Below, piece after piece: positions 44,595-52,254 of a stretch of DNA of 64,000 nucleotides. The DNA is from Mangrovibacter plantisponsor. GTDB lineage: Bacteria; Pseudomonadota; Gammaproteobacteria; Enterobacterales; Enterobacteriaceae. The stretch is taken from positions 304,876 through 368,875 of the forward strand of contig NZ_QGTS01000003.1 in assembly GCF_003182475.1 (NCBI RefSeq), in the 5' to 3' direction. The notes beneath the pieces are model-generated. The model was not told the origin of the DNA. It worked only from the letters and a program-made list of their open reading frames with translations, and made no database searches. Every line of letters starts with the position of its first letter. The stretch's first letter is position 1. Position numbers and translations under genes: made by a program.

Positions 44595-46409
44595 TCAGGC
44601 ACGATTTTGGTGAGCAAGCCAGGCTTTCCAGCCACCCCATTGCGTAATATCTGTGGCGGCGCCAAGCGCCTGAGGCTCACAGATAAACCCTTTCACGACC
44701 CGGCCATCTGCAAGCGTGACACTGCCGATGCCCAGCGGGGCCGGAACTTCAGCCACAAACTCGCCAAAACGCGCCAGCGGCACATCCCATAACTCAACAA
44801 TAATGGCGTTGCCCTGCTCTGCCCGCGCCAGCCCGGGCTTAGCCGGAACCTGGCCTGCCAGCGCATACAGGCGGTAATCACCCGCAGTGACAGTCTCTTC
44901 AACAAACACCGCATCGCGGGTGGTGAGTTGGTGGTTAAGCGGCATACCACGCAGGTGTGCGCCAACAACGGCCAGGCGCACATAGCTGCCCGGCAAGGTG
45001 GGCGCAATGGGTGCTGCAGCCGTTAATGGGCGGCCAGTTGCGCCGAGAGTGAGCGCCTGTTGTTGCTGCCACTGGCGGGCGAATGCAACCAGTGCAAGGT
45101 CATACCAGGCAGGCGCGATAAGCGTGATGCCGAAGGGTAAACCGTCCTGACGGAACCCGGCGGGTACGGCCAGCGCACTCAGGTCTGCCAGGTTGGTGAA
45201 ATTGGTGTAAGTACCAAACTGCGAGTTGTAATGAACCGGCTCTTCAGCCATTTCCGCCAGCGTGTGAATGGTTGGTGAAGTGGGTACCACCAGCGCGTCC
45301 ACTGTTGCTAATACTTGCTGGATTTTGCGTGCCAGCTCTGCTCGGGTGTATTCCGCCTGCCAGGCGTCACAGGCGGTGTAGTCTTTGCCATTTGCCACAA
45401 TCTGGCGCACGGTTGGGTCCATAGTTTCTGGCCCCTGGTCTAACATGCTCCCTACCGCAACGGTGCGTTCTGCCACCCAGGCACCGTAATAGAGTTGCTC
45501 TGCAAGTTGGCGGAACAGCGTAAAATCAATGGGAACCAGTTCCACACCCTGGGCAACCAGTTGTTCCAGGGCCTGTTGCCAGGCCTGTTCACTTTGGCTG
45601 TCGCCATAAAACTCACACTGTTCAGGAACGGCAAGACGCGGAGCCGGGCTCAGTTGTGCCGGGGCTGTTCCCGGGTGCGCCCGGGAGTAGGCATCAGCGG
45701 CATCATAACCGCCCGCGGCCTGTGCCACTTGCCAGGCATCATCAACAGTCAGAGCAAATACAGAAATGGTGTCATTCAGGCGGCAGGCTGGCACTACCCC
45801 CTGCGCGGAGAACCAGCCTTTGGTGGGCTTCAGGCCGACAATATTATTGAAACCGGCTGGTACCCGGCCAGAACCGGCGGTGTCGGTACCCAGCGAAAAT
45901 GCCGCCAGCCCACGCGCCACAACGGATGCTGAACCTGAGCTGGAGCCCCCGCTGACATAGTCCGGGTTAAATGTGTTCACCACCGCGCCAAAAGGTGAAC
46001 GGGTACCCACCAGCCCGGTGGCGAACTGGTCCAGATTGGTTTTGCCAATCACCACTGCACCCGCACGCTTCAGGCGGGCAACAACCGTGGCATCAACTTC
46101 AGGGTGGTAAAGGAATGCCGGGCAAGCTGCAGTGGTTGGCATCCCCGCTACATCAATATTGTCTTTTACCGCAAATGGCACGCCAAACAGTGGCATATCA
46201 ACCAGTGTCTTTGAGCCATCCGCCAGTGCATCCAGTAAAACTGCGCACTGGCTAAGAATGTCCTGTTCGCTGGCAAGGTAGATCCAGGCGTTATCCGCCT
46301 TATCAAACTGGCTTACATAGCGTGTAAGAAGATCACTGATGACTTGCGGGTTTTGCGCGTACTGCGCCCGCCATTCCGCCAGTGTTTGCCCGTATTCAAC
46401 TGTACTCAT
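44595..46409 (-). CDS. atzF: allophanate hydrolase
   Basis: A 604-residue amidase-signature enzyme converting allophanate to ammonia and CO2. The Ser-cisSer-Lys triad regions are visible: PFAVKDNIDVAGMPTTAACP (Lys), SGGSSSGSASVVARG (Ser) and TDTAGSGRVPAGFNNIVGLK (nucleophilic Ser). The C-terminal domain (~460-604) is the extra module found in full-length allophanate hydrolases. First gene of the carboxylase operon; the operator-like palindrome lies 12 bases before its start. Confidence 0.94.
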   Translation of the reverse strand: MSTVEYGQTLAEWRAQYAQNPQVISDLLTRYVSQFDKADNAWIYLASEQDILSQCAVLLDALADGSKTLVDMPLFGVPFAVKDNIDVAGMPTTAACPAFLYHPEVDATVVARLKRAGAVVIGKTNLDQFATGLVGTRSPFGAVVNTFNPDYVSGGSSSGSASVVARGLAAFSLGTDTAGSGRVPAGFNNIVGLKPTKGWFSAQGVVPACRLNDTISVFALTVDDAWQVAQAAGGYDAADAYSRAHPGTAPAQLSPAPRLAVPEQCEFYGDSQSEQAWQQALEQLVAQGVELVPIDFTLFRQLAEQLYYGAWVAERTVAVGSMLDQGPETMDPTVRQIVANGKDYTACDAWQAEYTRAELARKIQQVLATVDALVVPTSPTIHTLAEMAEEPVHYNSQFGTYTNFTNLADLSALAVPAGFRQDGLPFGITLIAPAWYDLALVAFARQWQQQQALTLGATGRPLTAAAPIAPTLPGSYVRLAVVGAHLRGMPLNHQLTTRDAVFVEETVTAGDYRLYALAGQVPAKPGLARAEQGNAIIVELWDVPLARFGEFVAEVPAPLGIGSVTLADGRVVKGFICEPQALGAATDITQWGGWKAWLAHQNRA

Positions 46410-46749
46410 TCCTGGAATCCCATCTGGTATACAAGATGGAATCCCAGTTGCAAATGCAATGCCAGGTATTAATTATTCATTTAATACAAACAGATAGATA
46501 AATTCACATTCATTATCTGGTTGAAACACGGTCTGGCGGTGAACAAAACGCACCTGAATTGAACAAACGCAGGGCATGAACGCCCTGGCGCTGTGCACCA
46601 CGCAGTAAACCATAAGCAAACTGGCTGACCAGCTACCTGAGTATTGATATTTGCTTTGACTGAGAGTGGAACAGGAAAAGATACAGCCCGACATGCGGGC
46701 CGTAGTTAATGAAGCTGTATCGTGTGAAGCTGACTGGCAGGAATATGTA
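46410..46749. other. intergenic region upstream of allophanate hydrolase
   Basis: 340 bases without a gene. It contains the palindrome at 46421-46438 and, near 46577-46594, a small CAGGGC/GCCCTG hairpin without a U-run that may lie at the 3' end of the methionine-synthase-like transcript. Confidence 0.55.
46421..46438. promoter_or_regulatory. GntR-type operator at the urea carboxylase operon
   Basis: CATCTGGTATACAAGATG is a palindrome with a single mismatched pair around the core GTATAC, the usual centre of GntR/FCD operators. It is flanked by direct repeats TGGAATCCCA (46413-46422 and 46437-46446). Placed 12 bases before the allophanate hydrolase ATG, it would allow repression by the GntR protein of the cluster. 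Confidence 0.7.
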
Positions 46750-47853
46750 TTACCAGACCTGGCTGGCAACACGGGTCACCAGGTTTACTTTTTCCCACTG
46801 CTGGGCAGAAGTCAGGTTGTTGCCTTCTTCCGTAGAAGCGAAACCACACTGCGGGCTCAGGCAAATTTGCTCTTTAGCAACATATTGCGCCGCCTCTTCA
46901 ATACGGGCCTTAATTGCCTGTGGATTTTCCAGCTCACCATTTTTGGTGGTAATCAGCCCCAGCACAACCTGCTGGTGGCCGGGTTTAATAAAGCGCAATG
47001 GCGCGAAATCACCGGAGCGGTCGTTATCGTATTCAAGGAAGAAGGCATCAACATTAACGCTGCCGAACAGCACTTCTGCCACCGGCTCATAACCGCCTTC
47101 GGAAATCCAGGTTGAGCGGAAATTTCCCCGGCAGACATGCAGGCCAACCTTTAAATCAGCCGGTTTATCTGCCAGGGCTGTATTCAGGACTCGGGCATAG
47201 ATGCGCGCCAGTTCATCAGGGTCATCACCGCGAGCGCGGATCTGGCTGCGCTGTTCATCAGAACATAAATACGCCCACACGGTGTCATCAAGTTGCAGGT
47301 AGCGGCAGCCTGCGGCATAAAAAGCAGCAATGGCATCACGCCATGTGGTTGCCAGGTCGTCAAAATAAGCATCCAGCTCTGGGTAAACTGTGCGGTCGAT
47401 TACGTCACGCCCACCACGGAAATGCAGCACGCTTGGGCTGGGAATAGTCATTTTCGCGACCGCGTTGCCACTGATACTTTTCAGGTAACGGAAATCTTCC
47501 AGCATTGGGTGGTCGCCAAAGCCTAATTTGCCGGTGACCCGAATACCATGGGCTTTGGTTTGCACACCGTTGAACTGGATACCGTGGTCAGACTCAAAGC
47601 GTTCCACACCCTGTAACCCGTCGAAAAAGTCAAAATGCCACCACGCCCGGCGAAACTCCCCATCCGTAACCACGTGTAACCCACAAGCGCATTGCTGCTC
47701 CACCACCAGGCGGATAGCTTCATCTTCGCACTGGCGTAATGCTTCTGTGCTGAGAGTCCCTGCGGCAAAAGCTTCGCGAGCCTGCTTAATGGAATCAGGG
47801 CGTAAAAAACTGCCTACTACCTCGGCACGAAAGGGAGCTTCTGGGCGTTGCAT
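46750..47853 (-). CDS. MetE C-terminal-type methyltransferase (YxjG/YxjH-like)
   Basis: About 367 residues, starting at the ATG at 47853 with AAGGAG upstream. A stand-alone version of the cobalamin-independent methionine synthase catalytic domain: RAEVVGSFLRPDSIKQAR at the start, the zinc-ligand region LKVGLHVCRGNFRSTW (His and Cys) and LSPQCGFASTEEGNNL (Cys). Such proteins transfer methyl groups to homocysteine or related thiols from an unknown donor. It is not a usual partner of urea carboxylase. Transcribed on the same strand, away from the rhodanese gene. Confidence 0.87.
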   Translation of the reverse strand: MQRPEAPFRAEVVGSFLRPDSIKQAREAFAAGTLSTEALRQCEDEAIRLVVEQQCACGLHVVTDGEFRRAWWHFDFFDGLQGVERFESDHGIQFNGVQTKAHGIRVTGKLGFGDHPMLEDFRYLKSISGNAVAKMTIPSPSVLHFRGGRDVIDRTVYPELDAYFDDLATTWRDAIAAFYAAGCRYLQLDDTVWAYLCSDEQRSQIRARGDDPDELARIYARVLNTALADKPADLKVGLHVCRGNFRSTWISEGGYEPVAEVLFGSVNVDAFFLEYDNDRSGDFAPLRFIKPGHQQVVLGLITTKNGELENPQAIKARIEEAAQYVAKEQICLSPQCGFASTEEGNNLTSAQQWEKVNLVTRVASQVW

Positions 47854-47993
47854 TGTCTTCTCCTTGTCACAGAAAAGTTTCTTCCCGTGATAATTGTTAT
47901 TGTTAATTACAGCCATCTGGATGGCTACATGCCCAAAATAATGTCACGCACCTGGATGCACGACAAACGAGAAAATTTCACGCGCCATGAAAA

Positions 47994-48413
47994 TTATTCA
48001 TGTTCAGCCGAACCGGGCGCTGGCGCAAATGCAAATCCTTCATCTGCCCAGCCAGTGAGGCCGCCAATCATCAATTTAACCGGGTGGCCCAGCGCCGCCA
48101 GTTTCATCGCTGCCTGGTCTGCCCCATTGCAGTGGGGCCCGGCACAGTAAACAACAAACAGTGTGCCTTCCGGCCAGCGCGCCATCACTTCAGGCCGAAT
48201 ATCGCGATGGGGCAAATGAACGGCCCCGGGTATATGCCGCCGGGCAAACTGCGCTTCCCCGCCGACAACATGTAACAGTACGAACCCCGGGTCGTCTTCC
48301 TGAGAAAGCGCACTGTGTACATCCGCACAATCTGTCTCAAACTGTAGTTTCTGGTGAAACCAGGCCTGAGCCTGGCTGGCTGGTGCGGCCGGATATTGGG
48401 TAACGGGATTCAT
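47994..48413 (-). CDS. rhodanese-like sulfurtransferase
   Basis: A 139-residue single rhodanese domain. The active-site loop is VVYCAGPHCNGADQAA, with the catalytic Cys in YCAG. FVLLHVVGGEAQFARRHIPGAVHLPHRDI, split as FVLLHVVGGEAQFARRHIPG and AVHLPHRD, is the CH2A-type region. It diverges from the FtrA-like regulator with a 68-base gap, suggesting control by it. Confidence 0.9.
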   Translation of the reverse strand: MNPVTQYPAAPASQAQAWFHQKLQFETDCADVHSALSQEDDPGFVLLHVVGGEAQFARRHIPGAVHLPHRDIRPEVMARWPEGTLFVVYCAGPHCNGADQAAMKLAALGHPVKLMIGGLTGWADEGFAFAPAPGSAEHE

Positions 48414-48481
48414 TCATTTACTCCTGTGATGTATGGTATGCACAGATTGCACTGTCCCATTAATTCAGGCCACGCCACTTC

Positions 48482-49495
48482 ATGCCAAATAACGCACTGA
48501 ATATGACAAAATCCTCACCCCAACAACCGTTGGTTGTTGTACTGGCTTACCAGGGGCTGTGTACCTTTGAGTTTTCTGTCGCAACCGAAGTCTTCGGCCT
48601 GCCCCGCCCAGAAATGGGGGAAAACTGGTACCGCTTCGCAGTGGCTGCGCTGGATGAAGGTCCGTTAAGTGCCACAGGCGGCATTCGCATTATGGTGGAT
48701 GGTGGCCTTGAGCTGTTAGCGCAGGCCGATACCATTATTATTCCAGGCTGGCGCGGTACTGATACCCCGGTGCCACCAGCACTGCTCAATGCCCTGCGCC
48801 AGGCTGCAAGCCGTGGATGCCGCCTGGTTTCAATTTGCTCCGGGGTGTTTGTGCTTGCGGCTACCGGCCTGTTGAATGGTGCACAAGCCACCACTCACTG
48901 GCGTTATGCCGCTCAATTACAGGCCCGCTACCCGGCAATACGGGTTAATGAACATGTGCTGTATATAGATGAAGGCCAGTGTCTGACTTCGGCCGGGAGT
49001 GCTGCAGGGATCGATTTATGCCTGCACCTGGTGCGTAAAGATTACGGCCCACAAGCAGCCAACCTGGTGGCTCAGCGCCTGGTTGTCCCCCCGCACCGCG
49101 ATGGCGGGCAGGCGCAGTTTATTCCCGCACCGGTAGCCAAAGAATATGAAAGCAGCCGACTGGGTGATTTGTTCGACTATTTGCGCCAGCATCTGCACTG
49201 TTCACATAGTGTTGAAGCGCTTGCCAACCGCTGCGGCATGAGTTCACGCACGTTGCTCAGGCGCTTTGCGGATGCCACCGGCACCACGCCTGCGCGCTGG
49301 CTATTACAACAACGGCTGCAAAAAGCCAGGCAACTGCTGGAAGAGAGTGATAAACCGGTTGAATACATTGCTCAGGTCGTGGGTTTTGGCACCGCCAGTG
49401 TGATGCGGCGCTACTTTCAACAATACCTGAATGTTTCCCCACGCCATTACCGAAAAACCTTTACCGTTCACGATAAACAGGTTCACAAAGCCTAA
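48482..49495 (+). CDS. ftrA: GlxA/FtrA-family regulator (DJ-1/PfpI plus AraC HTH)
   Basis: 337 residues. An N-terminal DJ-1/PfpI-like domain (~15-185) carries the nucleophile-elbow region VSICSGVFVLAATGLLNG, and a C-terminal AraC HTH (~220-320) contains SVEALANRCGMSSRTLLRRF and PVEYIAQVVGFGTASVMRR. The name FtrA follows enterobacterial annotation practice for this protein beside a rhodanese gene; its effector is unknown. It probably regulates the divergent rhodanese gene. Confidence 0.85.
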   Translation: MPNNALNMTKSSPQQPLVVVLAYQGLCTFEFSVATEVFGLPRPEMGENWYRFAVAALDEGPLSATGGIRIMVDGGLELLAQADTIIIPGWRGTDTPVPPALLNALRQAASRGCRLVSICSGVFVLAATGLLNGAQATTHWRYAAQLQARYPAIRVNEHVLYIDEGQCLTSAGSAAGIDLCLHLVRKDYGPQAANLVAQRLVVPPHRDGGQAQFIPAPVAKEYESSRLGDLFDYLRQHLHCSHSVEALANRCGMSSRTLLRRFADATGTTPARWLLQQRLQKARQLLEESDKPVEYIAQVVGFGTASVMRRYFQQYLNVSPRHYRKTFTVHDKQVHKA

Positions 49496-49580
49496 GGTTT
49501 GTTTAACTTTCAGCCGATATAGTAGGTAATACGGTGTTCAGGCACCGTAAGTTCAAACTCACACCGGCTGGAGGCGCATT

Positions 49581-49676
49581 ATGTCCATTGAACTGAGTTA
49601 TGTATTTGCCGCTGTCGTGCTGTTTGTTGGTGCAGGTTTACTCGCCGCCTGCCTCAGCCACAAATGGAATGACTAA
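49581..49676 (+). CDS. mgtS: small inner-membrane protein MgtS
   Basis: A 31-residue protein with a good ribosome site (GGAGG, 6 bases before ATG), one hydrophobic span and the C-terminus GLLAACLSHKWND. E. coli MgtS is also 31 residues and ends GFLAAYFSHKWDD, so this is its ortholog by size, end motif and position (near ydeE in E. coli). MgtS protects the Mg importer MgtA and acts on PitA when Mg is low. A weak PhoP-box-like pair (GCCTA, 6 bases, GTTTA; about 49489-49504) overlaps the end of ftrA. A terminator follows. Confidence 0.85.
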   Translation: MSIELSYVFAAVVLFVGAGLLAACLSHKWND

Positions 49677-49706
49677 TGCAATCTGAATTGTCTCACTGTA
49701 CTTAGC

Positions 49707-49739
49707 CGCCCTTTACATTATGTGTAAAGGGCGTTTTTT
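49707..49739 (+). terminator. rho-independent terminator after mgtS
   Basis: CGCCCTTTACA and TGTAAAGGGCG form a perfect 11-bp stem with a 5-base loop, followed by six U residues. It begins 31 bases after the mgtS stop codon. Confidence 0.92.
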
Positions 49740-50041
49740 ATTGCCTGCCACTTCACCTACCGGGTAAGAAAAATAGAGGGTATAACGCATTACTCCTGGT
49801 ACTGAACCTGGTTACTCACTTCGTGGTAAGCCGCCATAATTATCAATTAGTAATATTGGCGAGTTTTAGTTAAAAACACTGTAAATCAGAAAAATAAACT
49901 TAAAATTCAAAAACAAAGTATAAATATTTTATTTGATCATCATCACATATTTACCCGGCATTACTGACCATAATTTGCTCACTGACTGCTGTTTAATCCA
50001 GCTAACAATATGCCAGCATCATTGCCAAAGAGGAAATCAAC
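49740..50041. other. AT-rich intergenic region
   Basis: About 300 AT-rich bases between the mgtS terminator and the 49-codon gene. No gene or clear structure seen apart from the ribosome site AAAGAGGAA just before 50042. Confidence 0.6.
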
Positions 50042-50191
50042 ATGGGTAGAATAAATAAGGTATTTTATATTTACGATGTTGCCCTGATTTGCATTTCTGT
50101 TGTTTGGGTAGCAATGTTATTCGAATCTTCTACGGTTCACCAGTTTATCTACGCCATGGTAAAGCACATTGATTCATGGTTGATAGCCTGA
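50042..50191 (+). CDS. 49-residue hypothetical membrane protein
   Basis: An open frame of 49 codons with a strong ribosome site (AAGAGGAA, 6 bases before the ATG). The product has a basic start (MGRINKVFYIYD), one hydrophobic span (VALICISVVWVAMLF) and a short polar end. I do not recognise it. Its strong ribosome site and its place among other tiny stress-type genes (mgtS, ydfZ) argue for a real gene, but no homology supports it. Confidence 0.5.
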   Translation: MGRINKVFYIYDVALICISVVWVAMLFESSTVHQFIYAMVKHIDSWLIA

Positions 50192-50462
50192 GTAATAAGT
50201 TAATAAAATTCGCCACACCAGGTTTTTAATTTACATAAATAAGCAGTTTTATTGTGCAGTGAATTATTGAATTTATTTCTGGCAAACAGAACAACACCAG
50301 TAATTATTGTATTTACCTATACTGTGTCTTTTTATTTATTTCCGGCTTTCAGAAATAACTAAAGAGGAATGGCTGACGGGTTATTTGGCTGCCTGAGCAG
50401 GCTATCAATATACCCGGTACACCATGCTTTAATTATGTACGATTCATCTTGAGTGTAGCTTT

Positions 50463-50496
50463 ATCCCCTGCAGCGCCTTGCCAGGGGATTTTTTTT
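50463..50496 (+). terminator. orphan rho-independent terminator
   Basis: ATCCCCTG and CAGGGGAT form an 8-bp stem around an 11-base loop, followed by eight U residues. The nearest upstream gene ends 270 bases earlier, so it may terminate a small RNA. Confidence 0.75.
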
Positions 50497-50603
50497 ACTG
50501 CACCTGAAGACTCACGCAAAATTAATGCTTCCCCGTATTCAACAAAATGACTCTGCAGGCCAAAGGCTGCCCCAGCCATGCTAACTATCACGTAATAAAA
50601 CTT

Positions 50604-50617
50604 TTGACCCAGGTCAA
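50604..50617. promoter_or_regulatory. FNR-like site upstream of ydfZ
   Basis: TTGAC-CCAG-GTCAA is a symmetric variant of the FNR consensus TTGAT-N4-ATCAA, 109 bases before the ydfZ start. ydfZ is known in E. coli as an FNR-activated gene, which supports the assignment. Confidence 0.65.
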
Positions 50618-50725
50618 TAAACGCCCAATTTTGTGATTGATGTCGCGTTTTAAGGCGCTCAGAATAGTGGTTGCCGATATATACCGATATCCGTTTTTAT
50701 CGCGTTTTTAGAGGAGAAAACCACA

Positions 50726-50929
50726 ATGATGACCTATGACCGTAACCGCAACGTAATTACAACTGGCAGCCGTGTAATGATTAATGGCACTGGCCTTACG
50801 GGTGTGATTAAAGCGATTCATGCCGATGGGCTGAGTGCTCGTGATTTACGCCGCCAGGCAACGGTAGAAGTGGATGGCGCAGACGGGCAGTTCGCACCTG
50901 TTGAACTGATTCGCCTCGGCATGCACTAA
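50726..50929 (+). CDS. ydfZ: YdfZ family protein
   Basis: 67 residues, the same length as E. coli YdfZ and matching it along its length (TYDRNRNVITTGSRVMINGTG at the start, LIRLGM at the end). YdfZ has been described as a selenium-binding protein induced without oxygen. Ribosome site GAGGAG lies 9 bases upstream. Confidence 0.92.
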   Translation: MMTYDRNRNVITTGSRVMINGTGLTGVIKAIHADGLSARDLRRQATVEVDGADGQFAPVELIRLGMH

Positions 50930-51064
50930 TTTGTGGTGAATACTGTTGTGGCACAGGCTGCTACAACAGTATTCATGTGACAAAGCGCAGAAACTGGCAA
51001 TGCGCCCCTTGCTCTCTTTTCTCTGTTATTGCAGGATTCCGCTTTTTACGAGGCATTGAGTTAA

Positions 51065-51133
51065 ATGAGAAAATCCACACTGGTTTTGATTGCCGTCGCT
51101 ATTGCTGTTTATGCATGGCAATACCTGAAATAA
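51065..51133 (+). CDS. possible 22-residue membrane peptide
   Basis: MRKSTLVLIAVAIAVYAWQYLK: a basic start and one hydrophobic helix. GAGG lies about 12 bases before the ATG, a poor spacing. Tiny single-span proteins are common in this family of bacteria, but nothing beyond composition supports it. Confidence 0.3.
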   Translation: MRKSTLVLIAVAIAVYAWQYLK

Positions 51134-51156
51134 CCGAACCCGCTTCTTCCTTTTTT

Positions 51157-51798
51157 CTACACTGCCCTGAGTTCTTCATACGACACCCGCACATGGTCCA
51201 GCCAGGCCTTGCGCTGGTGTAGCCGCTGGTAACAGTCTTCAATTGCCGGAAACACCGGGCGTTCAATGGCAATATCATAGTAACGGTACAGTATGTGGCC
51301 GAACTGTATATCAGCAAGGCTGAACTGGTCACCTGCCAGCCACGCGTGGTGTTGCAGTTGTTTTTCCGCGATTGCCATAAAGTGATGTAAGGTTTTTAGT
51401 GCCGCAGCAATAGCGGCTTCATCACGCTGAGCCGCAGGGGTACGAACCACTCGCCAGAACACTGGGGCAGTAAAATTGAGGGCAATATTTAGCTTTGCCC
51501 ACTCTGCCCACTTATCAACCTGCGCCCTTTCGCGGTTGCTGTGCGGCCAGAAATCCTGGGAACCATATTCACAAGCCAGGTAGCGCAGTATGGCGCCGGT
51601 TTCCCACAGTGGGTCATTATTGCCATCTTTCACAACAGGCACCGTGCCATTCGGGTTCATCGCCAAAAAATCTGCGGTATCGTTGCCACCAAAGCGATGG
51701 CCAATGTCAATACGGTTTACTTGCAGACCAAGTTCACCAATACACCACATTAACGCCTGGACATTCGACGACGTTTTTCTTCCCCATACCGTTAGCAT
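51157..51798 (-). CDS. glutathione S-transferase family protein
   Basis: 213 residues. Thioredoxin-like N-terminal domain (~1-80) with the active-site region WGRKTSSNVQALMWCIGELG, the cis-Pro in NGTVPVV and the glutathione-binding WETGAILRYLA. All-helical C-terminal domain with FSLADIQFGHILYR. Probably conjugates or reduces electrophiles with glutathione. Single gene; substrate unknown. Confidence 0.9.
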   Translation of the reverse strand: MLTVWGRKTSSNVQALMWCIGELGLQVNRIDIGHRFGGNDTADFLAMNPNGTVPVVKDGNNDPLWETGAILRYLACEYGSQDFWPHSNRERAQVDKWAEWAKLNIALNFTAPVFWRVVRTPAAQRDEAAIAAALKTLHHFMAIAEKQLQHHAWLAGDQFSLADIQFGHILYRYYDIAIERPVFPAIEDCYQRLHQRKAWLDHVRVSYEELRAV

Positions 51799-51957
51799 TT
51801 TTGCTCCTTAATGATGACTATTGCACAGCGAAAATATGATCAATGACAAATATTTTTACTTTTTGTAACACCTCTTAAGCTTGCCTTAATGTTCAGCACG
51901 TAGAGTTAATTGTGTAGCGCGAAGGAATGCTGCCATAAGCAATCTCAGTATTATTTG

Positions 51958-51995
51958 CGGGAAATGACGATGTCGGCATTTCCCGTTTTCTTTTC
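51958..51995 (+). terminator. orphan rho-independent terminator (possible sRNA end)
   Basis: CGGGAAATG (51958-51966) pairs with CATTTCCCG (51977-51985), followed by a U-rich tail. Both neighbouring genes are on the minus strand, so no plus-strand gene explains it. A transcript beginning around 51880-51910 would be a typical small RNA of about 80-110 bases. Confidence 0.65.
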
Positions 51996-52009
51996 TGGTG
52001 TTCTGCGGT

Positions 52010-52228
52010 TCACTCACGCACCACCAGCGCAGCCTGAATCGCATCCGCCAGCCCGGCGATATCCCGGCTCACCAATGCCAGGTTAGGCACTGTACCTGGT
52101 GCTGTCGAATTGCCAGTTTCCCCAGAAACTGCGCTTGTTGCCTGCACCAGTTCCAGTGCGGCCTGCACGGCCAGTAACCGCTGCTGCTCTGCCTGCGTTG
52201 GCCGTGGACCAAAATAGTTGTCTAACAC
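52010..52228 (-). CDS. small protein downstream of tssM (GTG start)
   Basis: 72 residues, starting at a GTG with GGGAGG 6 bases upstream, 26 bases after the tssM stop. Predicted helical, Ala/Gln-rich (EQQRLLAVQAALELVQATS) with a low-complexity linker. It does not match a family I know. Its coupling to the type VI operon suggests a minor component, but this is inferred from position only. Confidence 0.6.
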   Translation of the reverse strand: MLDNYFGPRPTQAEQQRLLAVQAALELVQATSAVSGETGNSTAPGTVPNLALVSRDIAGLADAIQAALVVRE

Positions 52229-52254
52229 AGTGCCTCCCGTTTCTGGCTGTGGTT

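Larger units (their letters stand above)
50192..50725. other. intergenic region with orphan terminator and FNR-like site
   Basis: 534 bases without a recognised protein gene. It holds a strong plus-strand terminator (50463-50496) not directly behind any gene, and the FNR-like site at 50604-50617 in front of ydfZ. The stretch ~50370-50460 could be the body of a small RNA ending at the terminator. Confidence 0.5.

Noticed and set aside
51065-51133. 22-codon membrane peptide as a finding
   Set aside because: Listed as a low-confidence feature only: poor ribosome-site spacing and no homology.
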